A stretch of 64,000 nucleotides of DNA from positions 4,402,001-4,466,000 of the forward strand of contig NZ_CP109499.1 of the NCBI RefSeq assembly GCF_036231965.1, read 5' to 3'. A model generated the notes under the pieces. The model had not been told where the DNA came from, did no database searches, and saw only the letters and a list, made by a program, of their open reading frames with translations. Below are positions 40,081 through 50,420 of this stretch, piece after piece. How positions within the stretch are numbered: the stretch's first letter is position 1; each line of letters begins with the position of its first letter. The translations under genes and the position numbers were made by a program. This stretch comes from Streptomyces sp. NBC_01428 (GTDB lineage Bacteria > Actinomycetota > Actinomycetes > Streptomycetales > Streptomycetaceae).

Positions 40081-42453
40081 ATGTCTGCCTGCGTCCCCAC
40101 TCGCGCCGCCGACCCCACTCGGCCCGCGCACACCCACCAGCCCCACAGCCCCCCACCGCCCCCGCCCCCGCCCCGCCGATTCCGCATCGAGAGCGCGGAC
40201 CTGTCGGCCTCGATCGCGGTCTTTCTGATCGCCCTCCCGTTGTCCCTCGGCATCGCCCTCGCCACCGGCGCACCGCTCCAGGCCGGCCTCGTCGCCGCCG
40301 CCGTCGGCGGACTCGTGGCCGGGCGCATCGGCGGCTCGGCACTCCAGGTGAGCGGCCCCGCCGCCGGCCTGACGGTCGTCACCGCCGAGCTGATCCACCA
40401 CTACGGCTGGCGCGCGACCTGCGGCATCACCGTGCTCGCCGGCATCACCCAACTCGGCCTCGGCTGCCTGCGCGTCGCGCGGACGGCACTGGCGGTCAGT
40501 CCCGCGATCGTGCACGGCATGCTCGCCGGCATCGGCGTCACCATCGCCGTCGCCCAACTGCACATCGTGCTCGGAGGCGTGCCGCAGAGCTCCGTCCTCG
40601 CCAACCTCGTCGGCCTGCCGGACCAGGTCGCGCGCATGCAGCCCGCCGCGGTGTCCATGAGCGTGCTGACGCTGGTGCTGCTGTTCGCCTGGCCGCGCCT
40701 GCCCGGGCGCACCGGCCGACTGCTGCGCAAGGTGCCCGCCGCCCTGGTCGCCGTCGCCGGCGCCACGGCGACCGCCTCGCTCGCCGGACTGACCCTGCCC
40801 AGGGTCGACCTCCCGTCTTGGAGCAGCCACGCGCTGGCCGGACTCCCCGAGGGTCCGGTGCTCGGCGTCGCCGCGGCCGTCCTCACCGTGACCCTGGTGT
40901 GCAGCGTGCAGTCACTGCTCGGTGCCGTCGCGGTGGACAAGCTGGTGAGCGCCCGACCGGAACTCCAGGCCCGCGTGGGCCGTTCCGCCCTCGACAGGGA
41001 ACTGCTCGGCCAGGGCGCCGCCAACGTCGTCTCCGGCGCGCTCGGCGGACTGCCGGTCGCCGGCGTCGCCGTCCGCAGTTCCGCGAATGTCCAAGCAGGC
41101 GCCGTGAGCCGGAACTCCACGATGCTGCACGGCGTTTTCGTAGTAGTTGCCGCGCTGCTGATGGTCCCGATCCTGGAGCTGATCCCCCTCGCATCGCTCG
41201 CCGCCCTGGTGATGGCCGTCGGCATCCAGATGGTGTCCCTGCACCACATCCGCACGGTCACCCGCCACCGTGAAGTGCTGGTCTACGCCGTCACCACGCT
41301 CGGCGTCGTGTTCCTCGGGGTCCTCGAGGGCGTGGCGCTGGGAGTCGCCGTGGCCGTCGGTGTCGCCCTGCACCGCCTCACCCGCACCCGCATCACGCAC
41401 GAAGAGAGGGAGGGAGTCCATCACGTCCGCGTACGAGGGCAGTTGACGTTCCTGGCGGTGCCGCGCCTCAGCCGCGCCCTCCATCTCATCCCTCGCGGGG
41501 CCGACACCGTCGTGGAGTTGGACGGCTCGTTCATGGACCACGCGGCGTTCGAGTCGCTGCAGGACTGGCAGAACGCGCACAGTGCCCAGGGCGGCACGGT
41601 GGAGATCACCGGGCGGGCCGGGACCCGGATCGCCGAGCCGGCCGACTCCGCGCACTGCCGCTGCCGCCCCTGGACGCCATGGCGGAACCATCACTGCGAG
41701 GATCCCAGCGCCATGGGACCCGCCTCCTCCGGCGCCCCGTCCGGCGGGCGCGACGAGGAGACCCGTGAACCCCGGCCGAGTGGGCACCAACTGGCGCGCG
41801 GCATCAGCGCGTTCCAGCGGAACACCGCCCCGCTGGTGCGCGAGGAGCTGGCCCGACTCGCGCGGGAGGGACAGCGACCCTCCCAACTGTTCCTGACGTG
41901 CGCCGACTCCCGACTCGTCACGTCGATGATCACCTCCAGTGGTCCGGGTGACCTGTTCGTCGTGCGGAACGTGGGCAACCTCGTGCCGTTGCCCGGCGAG
42001 GAGAGCGGGGACGACTCGGTGGCCGCCGCCATCGAGTACGCCGTGGACGTGCTCAAGGTGCGGTCCATCACCGTGTGCGGGCACTCCGGATGCGGAGCCA
42101 TGCAGGCGCTGCTGGCGTCGGAGCCCGGAGGGGCTCTCACGCCGTTGAAGCGGTGGCTGCGGCACGGGCGGCCGAGCGTGGAGCGGATGGCCGACGAGGG
42201 GCGCACGACGCCGCGCCTCACCGGGCGGGCGCCCGCTGACACGGTCGAGCAGCTCTGCCTGACCAATGTGGTGCAGCAGTTGGAGCACCTGCGGGCGCAC
42301 GACTCCGTCGCGCGGGCGCTCAACGAGGGCGCTCTCGAGCTGCACGGGATGTACTTCCACGTCGGCGAGGCCCAGGCGTATCTGCTGGCCGACGACGAGG
42401 CCGAGCTGTTCGGTCACGTGGGCACGGCGGACGATCTGCGTCACCCGGCGTGA
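40081..42453 (+). CDS. SulP bicarbonate/sulfate transporter fused to STAS and beta-carbonic anhydrase
   Basis: The 790-aa protein joins three modules. A SulP transporter of 10-14 helices spans about residues 35-440 ('LSASIAVFLIALPLSLGIALATGAPLQAGLVAAAVGG'). A STAS domain spans about 445-510. A beta-carbonic anhydrase spans about 570-760, with zinc ligands Cys607, His668 and Cys671 and the Asp609/Arg611 dyad ('CADSR', 'GHSGCGAM'). Such fusions, known in mycobacteria and streptomycetes, are thought to move bicarbonate and convert it with CO2 at the membrane. The N-terminus carries an eight-proline run. GGAGGAGA lies nine bases before the ATG. A 9-bp hairpin follows. Confidence 0.92.
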   Translation: MSACVPTRAADPTRPAHTHQPHSPPPPPPPPRRFRIESADLSASIAVFLIALPLSLGIALATGAPLQAGLVAAAVGGLVAGRIGGSALQVSGPAAGLTVVTAELIHHYGWRATCGITVLAGITQLGLGCLRVARTALAVSPAIVHGMLAGIGVTIAVAQLHIVLGGVPQSSVLANLVGLPDQVARMQPAAVSMSVLTLVLLFAWPRLPGRTGRLLRKVPAALVAVAGATATASLAGLTLPRVDLPSWSSHALAGLPEGPVLGVAAAVLTVTLVCSVQSLLGAVAVDKLVSARPELQARVGRSALDRELLGQGAANVVSGALGGLPVAGVAVRSSANVQAGAVSRNSTMLHGVFVVVAALLMVPILELIPLASLAALVMAVGIQMVSLHHIRTVTRHREVLVYAVTTLGVVFLGVLEGVALGVAVAVGVALHRLTRTRITHEEREGVHHVRVRGQLTFLAVPRLSRALHLIPRGADTVVELDGSFMDHAAFESLQDWQNAHSAQGGTVEITGRAGTRIAEPADSAHCRCRPWTPWRNHHCEDPSAMGPASSGAPSGGRDEETREPRPSGHQLARGISAFQRNTAPLVREELARLAREGQRPSQLFLTCADSRLVTSMITSSGPGDLFVVRNVGNLVPLPGEESGDDSVAAAIEYAVDVLKVRSITVCGHSGCGAMQALLASEPGGALTPLKRWLRHGRPSVERMADEGRTTPRLTGRAPADTVEQLCLTNVVQQLEHLRAHDSVARALNEGALELHGMYFHVGEAQAYLLADDEAELFGHVGTADDLRHPA

Positions 42454-42804
42454 GGTGCGGTGGTGCGCGGCCCTGGTCGACGGGGCCGCGCACCACGTCT
42501 GATGCCTGACGCCGTCTCCCTTTCCCCTTTCCCCTTCGTCGTCCGCACCGCCCGTTCTTCCTCCCCTCCCCCTTCCGCTCCCCTCCCCCCTTCCGCCTCC
42601 GAGTCCCCTCGACGACCCGTCCGGTCGAGGGGAGGGACGGCGATGCCGGGCGGGGTGGCGCGTGAACCCGGTGTCCGCCTCGTCCGTGCATCTGGGTGTG
42701 GCCCCGCCTGCCGGGGCGTCGGGCCTCGTGTGATCTTGTGGGGGCCGGCCGGGCCGCACCCCGTGGCGAGGACGCGCCACAGGGCCGACGGGCCGGAGCG
42801 GCGA
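42454..42804. other. Gap between SulP-CA and acs, with polypyrimidine tract
   Basis: The gap has no gene. About 42515-42602 is almost pure C/T on the plus strand, with only scattered G and A. A terminator (42605-42632) and the acs promoter follow. Confidence 0.5.
42605..42632 (+). terminator. Terminator of the SulP-CA gene
   Basis: CCCCTCGAC (42605-42613) and GTCGAGGGG (42624-42632) form perfect 9-bp arms downstream of the fusion gene. Confidence 0.6.
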
Positions 42805-42810
42805 CGGATG

Positions 42811-42826
42811 ATAGGTCTAAACCAAT
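42811..42826. promoter_or_regulatory. dre-like GntR operator upstream of acs
   Basis: ataGGTCTAAACCaat agrees with the DasR consensus at about 12 of 16 positions, with core GGTCTAAACC differing from the palindrome GGTCTAGACC at one base. It lies 86 bases before the acs start codon. Confidence 0.4.
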
Positions 42827-42911
42827 TTGGGGTCGACCCTTGTCATCGGGCCCCCCGGTCTGATGAGCTGTGGCCTGGGACACAACGGACACCCTGGGAA
42901 AGGGAGATGTC

Positions 42912-44870
<1,959 letters not shown>

Positions 44871-44897
44871 CGCGGCACCGTTCCCGCACGGCCGCCC

Positions 44898-44942
44898 GGA
44901 GGGGTGGCGGAGCATCCGGTTTCCGGGCTCCGCCACCCCTCC
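44898..44942 (+). terminator. Terminator of acs
   Basis: GGAGGGGTGGCGGAGC (44898-44913) and GCTCCGCCACCCCTCC (44927-44942) are perfect 16-bp arms 27 bases after the acs stop. Confidence 0.85.
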
Positions 44943-45222
44943 GCGGTTTCCGGCGCCTCCGGCTGCGTTCGAGCGGCTCCGGCTCGACCGAGAAGCACCG
45001 CCGGCTCGGTTCCGGATACCCGAGCGCGATCAGGGGTACCAGCGCGGCGTCACGCCACTCCGTGTCCGATTTCCCCGTAATGTGAAGACACCCGGTGCCG
45101 ACCCGGGCCGTACGGTGGGTACCGTAGGCAAAACGTCAAAGACGCGACAAGATCCATCATGGTGTGCCGGGAAGTCTGGTCGGCGAGTGCTCAGTCCTGC
45201 CTGCCGACCGGAGGTCCTCACC
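44943..45222. other. nhaA upstream region
   Basis: This stretch holds the nhaA promoter. I see no RNA gene and no coding frame that starts with a ribosome site before GTG 45223. Confidence 0.35.
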
Positions 45223-46617
45223 GTGACCGCGCCCCGCACCACCGCCCGTAAGTTCTTCGGACGGATGTCCCTGCCCGAACGCAACTTCGTCGCGGACGCG
45301 TTGCGCGCCGAGACCGTCGGCGGTGTCCTCCTGCTGATCTCGGCGGTCGCCGCACTGATCTGGGCCAACACCCTGCAGGACAGCTACGCGAGCGTCTCGC
45401 ACTTCCACTTCGGACCCGCCGCCCTCGGACTCGACCTGTCCGTGGCGCACTGGGCGGCCGACGGTCTGCTCGCCGTGTTCTTCTTCGTCGCCGGAATCGA
45501 GCTGAAGCGCGAACTCGTCGCCGGGGACCTGCGCGACCCCAAGGCCGCGCTGCTGCCCGTGGTCGCCGCCGTCTGCGGCATGGCCGTACCCGCGGTCGTC
45601 TACGCCCTGACCAACGTGGTCGGCGGCGGCTCCCTCGACGGCTGGGCCGTCCCCACCGCCACCGACATCGCCTTCGCGCTCGCCGTACTCGCCGTCATCG
45701 GGACGTCGTTGCCGTCCGCGCTGCGCGCCTTCCTGCTCACCCTCGCCGTCGTCGACGACCTCTTCGCGATCCTGATCATCGCCGTCTTCTTCACCGACTC
45801 CATCAACCTCCCGGCACTCGGCGGGGCCGTCGTCGGTCTCGGCGTCTTCTGGCTGCTGCTGCGCAAGGGCGTCCGCGGCTGGTACATCTACGTCCCGCTC
45901 GCCCTCGTCATCTGGGGGCTGATGTACAACAGCGGCATCCACGCCACCATCGCCGGCGTCGCGATGGGCCTGATGCTGCGCTGTCACCCGCTCGAAGGCG
46001 AGGACCACTCCCCCGGCGAGCACATCGAACACCTGGTGCGCCCGGTGTCGGCAGGCCTGGCAGTGCCCCTGTTCGCCCTGTTCAGCGCGGGCGTCCAGAT
46101 CTCCGGCGGAGCCATCGGCGACGTCTTCACCCGGCCCGAGACCCTGGGCGTCGTGCTCGGACTCGTCGTCGGCAAGGCCGTCGGCATCTTCGGCGGTACG
46201 TGGCTGACGGCCCGGTTCACCCGGGCCTCGCTCAGCGACGAACTCGAATGGGCCGACGTCGCCGCCGTCGCCACCCTCGCCGGCATCGGCTTCACCGTCT
46301 CGCTGCTCATCGGCGAACTCGCCTTCGTCGGCAACACCTCCCTCACCGACGAGACGAAGGCGGCCGTACTGATCGGCTCGCTCATCGCGGCCGTGCTCGC
46401 CACGGCGCTCCTGAAGATAAGGAACGCCAAGTACCGTGCGCTGTGCGAGGCGGAGGAGCGCGACGAGGACCTCGACGGCATCCCCGACATCTACGAACAG
46501 GACAACCCGGCGTACCACCTGCGCATGGCCGAGATCTACGAGCGGAAGGCCGCGGAACACCGCAGGCTTGCCGAAGTGGCGGGTGGGGCAGGCGAGGGGA
46601 ACGACCGTCCGGCATGA
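45223..46617 (+). CDS. nhaA: Na+/H+ antiporter NhaA
   Basis: The 464-aa membrane protein exchanges Na+ for protons and helps pH and sodium homeostasis. It shows 'RAETVGGVLLLISAVAALIWANT' (first helix), 'DGLLAVFFFVAGIELKRELV', 'PTATDIAFALAVLAVIGTSLP' and the paired aspartates in 'LLTLAVVDDLFAILIIAVF', the ion-binding site. A C-terminal cytoplasmic tail of about 60 charged residues ('ALCEAEERDEDLDGIPDIYEQ') extends the usual length. GTG 45223 has GGAGG nine bases before it. The longer upstream frame lacks this signal. Confidence 0.95.
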   Translation: MTAPRTTARKFFGRMSLPERNFVADALRAETVGGVLLLISAVAALIWANTLQDSYASVSHFHFGPAALGLDLSVAHWAADGLLAVFFFVAGIELKRELVAGDLRDPKAALLPVVAAVCGMAVPAVVYALTNVVGGGSLDGWAVPTATDIAFALAVLAVIGTSLPSALRAFLLTLAVVDDLFAILIIAVFFTDSINLPALGGAVVGLGVFWLLLRKGVRGWYIYVPLALVIWGLMYNSGIHATIAGVAMGLMLRCHPLEGEDHSPGEHIEHLVRPVSAGLAVPLFALFSAGVQISGGAIGDVFTRPETLGVVLGLVVGKAVGIFGGTWLTARFTRASLSDELEWADVAAVATLAGIGFTVSLLIGELAFVGNTSLTDETKAAVLIGSLIAAVLATALLKIRNAKYRALCEAEERDEDLDGIPDIYEQDNPAYHLRMAEIYERKAAEHRRLAEVAGGAGEGNDRPA

Positions 46618-46660
46618 TCTGACAGGACGGCACAAACACATGCAGAAGAGGGAGATCGCG

Positions 46661-47137
46661 ATGAGTGCACCCGACGGCAGCCCGGTCGGCGCCGAACGCA
46701 GCATCGGCCAGCTGTTCGCCTCGGCGACGACCGAGATGTCCGCGCTGGTGCACGACGAGATCGCGCTGGCGAAGGCGCAGCTCAAGCAGGACGTCAAACG
46801 CGGCGCGGCCAGTGGCGGCGCGTTCTCGGCGGCCATCGGGGTGCTGATCTTCTCCCTGCCGATGCTCAGCTTCGCCCTCGCCTACGGCATCCGGACCTGG
46901 AGCGACTGGAACCTCGCGATCTGCTTCCTGCTGTCGTTCGCGGCGAACGTACTGGTCGCGGCCGTTCTCGCACTGATCGGTCTGTTCTTCGCGAAGAAGG
47001 TCAAGAAGAGCCAGGGCCCGCAGAAGGTGGCCGCCTCCGTGAAGGAGACGGCGGGTGTCCTGCCGAACGCCAAGCCGCACCCCCGGCCCGCGCCGGTCGA
47101 GGACGCCGTCAAGGCTGTGGCACGCTCGTCCTCATGA
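46661..47137 (+). CDS. Phage-holin-3_6-like membrane protein
   Basis: The 158-aa protein (MSAPDGSPVGAERSIG) has an amphipathic segment 'SATTEMSALVHDEIALAKAQLKQDVKRGAASGG' and two membrane helices ('AFSAAIGVLIFSLPMLSFALAYG' and 'ICFLLSFAANVLVAAVLALIGLFFA'), the layout of PF07332 proteins. These are widespread house-keeping membrane proteins in actinobacteria and not phage genes here. GAGGGAG precedes the ATG. The stop overlaps the next start as ATGA, so the hydrolase is translated from the same message. In M. tuberculosis the same pair is Rv3669/ephE. Confidence 0.85.
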   Translation: MSAPDGSPVGAERSIGQLFASATTEMSALVHDEIALAKAQLKQDVKRGAASGGAFSAAIGVLIFSLPMLSFALAYGIRTWSDWNLAICFLLSFAANVLVAAVLALIGLFFAKKVKKSQGPQKVAASVKETAGVLPNAKPHPRPAPVEDAVKAVARSSS

Positions 47138-48084
47138 CGGACCCCGCCACACCTTCGGCCCAACCCGCTTCCGCCGTTCGGATCGACCTCCCCGGCGGAC
47201 GCGCGGTGACCCATCGGGACGTGGCCGCCAACGGCGCGCGCTTCCACATCGCCGAGGTCGGCGACGGGCCGCTCGTCCTGCTGCTGCACGGCTTCCCGCA
47301 GTTCTGGTGGACGTGGCGGCACCAGCTGGGAGAGCTCGCCGACGCCGGGTTCCGGGCGGTGGCCATGGACCTGCGGGGCGTCGGCGGCAGTGACCGCACC
47401 CCGCGCGGTTACGACCCCGCCAACCTCGCCCTCGACATCACCGGGGTCATCCGGTCCCTGGGCGAGCCCGACGCCGCGCTGGTCGGGCACGACCTGGGCG
47501 GCTACCTGGCGTGGACCGCGGCCGTCATGCGGCCCAAGCTGGTCCGCCGGCTCGCCGTGTCGTCGATGCCGCATCCGCGCCGCTGGCGGTCCGCGATGCT
47601 CTCCGACGTCCGGCAGAGCGCGGCGGGCTCCTACATCTGGGGGTTCCAGCGTCCCTGGATCCCCGAGCGCCAACTGGTCGCCGACGAGGGCGCCCTGGTG
47701 GGCCGTCTGGTCCGGGAGTGGTCGGGCCCGCGGCAGCCGGACGACGACGCCGTGAACATCTACCGCCGGGCCATGTGCATCCCGTCGACCGCGCACTGCT
47801 CCGTCGAGCCGTATCGCTGGATGGTGCGCTCCATGGCCCGCCCGGACGGCATCCAGTTCAACCGGCGCATGAAGCGGCCGGTGCGGGTACCGACCCTGCA
47901 TCTGCACGGCTCGCTCGATCCGGTGATGCGCACGCGCAGTGCGGCCGGCTCGGGCCAGTACGTCGAAGCGCCCTACCGCTGGCGGCTGTTCGACGGGCTC
48001 GGGCACTTCCCGCACGAGGAGGACCCGGTCGCGTTCTCCACCGAACTGATCAACTGGCTGAAGGATCCGGAACCCGATCGGTGA
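47134..48084 (+). CDS. Alpha/beta hydrolase, epoxide-hydrolase (EphE) type
   Basis: The 316-aa enzyme has the oxyanion motif 'VLLLHGFPQFWWTWRHQL', 'AVAMDLRGVGGSD' and the nucleophile elbow 'ALVGHDLGGYLAWTAA'. The Asp at the nucleophile position, instead of Ser, is typical of epoxide hydrolases and dehalogenases. 'TLHLHGSLDPVM' and 'LFDGLGHFPHEEDP' supply the acid and the histidine. It is translationally coupled to the membrane protein before it, which may place it near the membrane. The substrate is unknown. Confidence 0.85.
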   Translation: MTDPATPSAQPASAVRIDLPGGRAVTHRDVAANGARFHIAEVGDGPLVLLLHGFPQFWWTWRHQLGELADAGFRAVAMDLRGVGGSDRTPRGYDPANLALDITGVIRSLGEPDAALVGHDLGGYLAWTAAVMRPKLVRRLAVSSMPHPRRWRSAMLSDVRQSAAGSYIWGFQRPWIPERQLVADEGALVGRLVREWSGPRQPDDDAVNIYRRAMCIPSTAHCSVEPYRWMVRSMARPDGIQFNRRMKRPVRVPTLHLHGSLDPVMRTRSAAGSGQYVEAPYRWRLFDGLGHFPHEEDPVAFSTELINWLKDPEPDR

Positions 48085-48168
48085 CCCTCGATCAGCCCTC
48101 CGAAACCGTCCGAACACGGCCCGTATCTCTCCTCCACGGGCGGACGGTGAACACCTGTTCCTCGAACA

Positions 48169-48201
48169 GCCAATTGCCTGCCGCATAGGCCAATTGGGGG
48201 C
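48169..48201. repeat. Direct GCCAATTG repeats
   Basis: GCCAATTG occurs at 48169 and 48189, 20 bases apart. The second is part of GGCCAATTGGGGGC, a 14-mer that occurs again, inverted, at 51753-51766 upstream of nth and crp. Confidence 0.45.
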
Positions 48202-48246
48202 TGCGGGCGAGGTTATGGACCTTGGGGCCCGGGCAGACGTCGGGGT

Positions 48247-48426
48247 ATGGGCTGGACGCACGACTACAGTGACGCAGCACGCAATCGCCGCTCGGCCTCG
48301 GGTCTGAGCTCCCATCAGAGGGGCACCCCGCAGCTGACGGGTGCCGATCCTCGCGTGGGGATTCCGCACATTCTGCGCCGCCGGGCCCGCTGGGTCTCGG
48401 TACGGCTCCGCCATCCCCGCGGCTGA
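48247..48426 (+). CDS. Possible small basic protein, 59 aa
   Basis: The frame from ATG 48247 to TGA 48426 encodes MGWTHDYSDAARNRRSASGL..., ending in an Arg-rich stretch (LRRRARWVSVRLRHPRG). Third positions are about 78 percent G or C, between coding and intergenic values for this genome, and only a weak GGGG precedes the start. It occupies most of the 357-base gap between two genes. The acidic-then-basic layout could be a real small protein, but it may be chance. Confidence 0.4.
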   Translation: MGWTHDYSDAARNRRSASGLSSHQRGTPQLTGADPRVGIPHILRRRARWVSVRLRHPRG

Positions 48427-48441
48427 CGCCCCGACCGTCGG

Positions 48442-49650
48442 TCAGAGCGCGCAGCTGTCGCTGTCCACCTGCTGATTGGCCGTCCGCCCCTTGGCGATGT
48501 CCTTCTGGATCTCGTCCGCGGTGAGCGCGTAGCCGGTGTCGGCGTCGTCGAGCGACTTCGCGAAGACCACTCCGTACACCTTGCCCTCGGGTGTCAGCAG
48601 CGGTCCGCCGGAGTTGCCCTGACGGACCGTCGCGTACAGCGAGTACACGTCACGGCGCACCGTCTTGCGGTGGTAGATGTCCGGCCCGTTGGCCGTGATG
48701 CGGCCCCGCACGCGCGCCGGCTGCACGTTGTACGAGCCGTTCTGCGGGAAGCCCGCCACGATCGCGCTGTCCCCGCTGCTCGCGTCCTCGGTGCTGAACC
48801 GCAGCGCGGGCGCCTTCAGGTCCGGCACGTCGAGGACGGCGATGTCGCGCTCCCAGTCGTACAGGACGACCTTGGCCTCGTACTTCCGGCCCTCGCCGCC
48901 TATCTGGACCGTCGGCTCGTCGACCCCGCCGACCACGTGGGCGTTGGTCATCACCCGGCGGTCACCGAAGACGAATCCGGTGCCTTCGAGGACCTTGCCG
49001 CAGCTCTGGGCGGTGCCCATCACCTTGACGATGGAGCGCTGCGAGCGGGCGGCGACGGGGCTGGCGGCGAGCGCGGGATCCGGCGGCCGGACCTCTGTGA
49101 TGGGTTCGTTGGCGAAGGGGCTGAAGACCTGCGGGAAGCCGTTCTGCGCGAGGACCGAGGAGAAGTCGGCGAACCAGGTGTTGGCCTGCGAGGGCAGCGC
49201 CCGCGACACGCCGAGGAGCACCTTGGAGCTGCGGACCTCCTTGCCGAGCGTCGGCAGCGTCGTGCCCGCGAGGGCCGAGCCGATCAGCCAGGCCACCAGG
49301 AGCATCGCCAGGACGTTCACGAGGGCGCCGCCCGTCGCGTCCAGGGCGCGGGCCGGGGACCAGGTGATGTACCGGCGGAGCTTGTTGCCGAGGTGGGTGG
49401 TGAGCGCCTGGCCGACGGAGGCGCAGACGATGACGACGACCACCGCGACGACGGCCGCGCTCGTGCTCACCTTGCTGTCCTCGGTCGCCCAGCCCCAGAT
49501 CACCGGGAGGAGATAGACGGCGACGAGGCCGCCGCCCAGGAAGCCGATCACCGACAGGATGCCGACGACGAAGCCCTGGCGATAGCCCACGATCGCGAAC
49601 CACACGGCGGCGACCAGCAACAGGATGTCCAGCACATTCACGGAGGTCAC
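48442..49650 (-). CDS. Membrane-anchored trypsin-like serine protease (MarP type)
   Basis: The 402-aa protein has an N-terminal CvpA-like domain with four helices (residues 1-130), then a periplasm-facing chymotrypsin-fold protease. The triad is His238 ('MTNAHVVGG'), Asp269 ('WERDIAVLDV') and Ser347 ('RQGNSGGPLL'). Cys217 and Cys400 sit where the disulfide of mycobacterial MarP activates the enzyme. That homologue protects against acid and envelope stress. Translation begins at GTG 49650, four bases after the NUDIX stop, so the pair is coupled. The order NUDIX-protease is conserved in M. tuberculosis (Rv3672c-Rv3671c). Confidence 0.92.
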   Translation of the reverse strand: MTSVNVLDILLLVAAVWFAIVGYRQGFVVGILSVIGFLGGGLVAVYLLPVIWGWATEDSKVSTSAAVVAVVVVIVCASVGQALTTHLGNKLRRYITWSPARALDATGGALVNVLAMLLVAWLIGSALAGTTLPTLGKEVRSSKVLLGVSRALPSQANTWFADFSSVLAQNGFPQVFSPFANEPITEVRPPDPALAASPVAARSQRSIVKVMGTAQSCGKVLEGTGFVFGDRRVMTNAHVVGGVDEPTVQIGGEGRKYEAKVVLYDWERDIAVLDVPDLKAPALRFSTEDASSGDSAIVAGFPQNGSYNVQPARVRGRITANGPDIYHRKTVRRDVYSLYATVRQGNSGGPLLTPEGKVYGVVFAKSLDDADTGYALTADEIQKDIAKGRTANQQVDSDSCAL

Positions 49651-49654
49651 CTTG

Positions 49655-50368
49655 TCATGCGCGCCAGTCGAGCGGGACCTGCTTCTCGCGGTCCCACGGG
49701 CGCTCCCAGCCCGCGTAGTGCAGGATCTTGTCGATCACTCCGGCCGTGAAGCCCCAGACCAGGGCCGATTCGACCAGAAATGCGGGGCCTCGGTGTCCGC
49801 TGGGGTGCACGGTGGTCGCACGGTTGGCCGGGTCCGTGAGATCCGCCACGGGGACCGTGAAGACGCGGGCCGTCTCGCCCGGGTCGACGACTCCGACCGG
49901 CGTCGGCCGGCGCCACCACCCGAGGACCGGGGTCACCACGAAGTGGCTCACCGGGATGTAGAGCTTGGGCAGGACGCCGAAGAGCTGGACACCGCTCGGG
50001 TCGAGGCCGGTCTCCTCCTCCGCCTCGCGCAGGGCGGCGCGCAGCGGGCCCTCGCCCGCCGGGTCGCCGTCCTCGGGGTCGAGGGCGCCGCCGGGGAACG
50101 ACGGCTGCCCGGCGTGCGATCTGAGCGTGCCGGCGCGCTCCATGAGGAGCAGCTCCGGGCCGCGCGCGCCCTCGCCGAACAGGATGAGCACGGCGGACTG
50201 CCGCCCCGTGCCGTTCGTCGGCGGCAGGAAGCGGCTCAGCTGGAGCGGTTCGACCGTCTCCGCGGCGTGCGCGACCGGATCCAGCCAGTCGGGCAGCCCG
50301 TCCTTGGAGACCTGCACCTGTCCGCCCTGCGTGTTGCTCGCGTCCCGCGTGTTGCCCGTGCGCGTCAT
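49655..50368 (-). CDS. CoA-type NUDIX hydrolase
   Basis: The 237-aa protein has the signature of coenzyme A diphosphatases, LLxxRxxxLRxHxGQxxFPGG, seen as 'LLMERAGTLRSHAGQPSFPGG'. It runs into a NUDIX box with a small insertion ('LREAEEETGLDP'). It should hydrolyse CoA or related nucleotide pyrophosphates. ATG 50368 follows GGGGTGG. A GTG two codons earlier is also open. It is the first gene of a two-gene unit with the MarP-like protease. Confidence 0.85.
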   Translation of the reverse strand: MTRTGNTRDASNTQGGQVQVSKDGLPDWLDPVAHAAETVEPLQLSRFLPPTNGTGRQSAVLILFGEGARGPELLLMERAGTLRSHAGQPSFPGGALDPEDGDPAGEGPLRAALREAEEETGLDPSGVQLFGVLPKLYIPVSHFVVTPVLGWWRRPTPVGVVDPGETARVFTVPVADLTDPANRATTVHPSGHRGPAFLVESALVWGFTAGVIDKILHYAGWERPWDREKQVPLDWRA

Positions 50369-50420
50369 CGCCACCCCCGTTCTGCTGTTCCCAACGCCCG
50401 CCGGGGCCGTGTTCGTTCCG

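Noticed and set aside
46661..47137. Holin-like gene as a sign of a prophage
   Set aside because: PF07332-type proteins are house-keeping in actinobacteria, the neighbours are conserved chromosomal genes, and no other phage gene is present.
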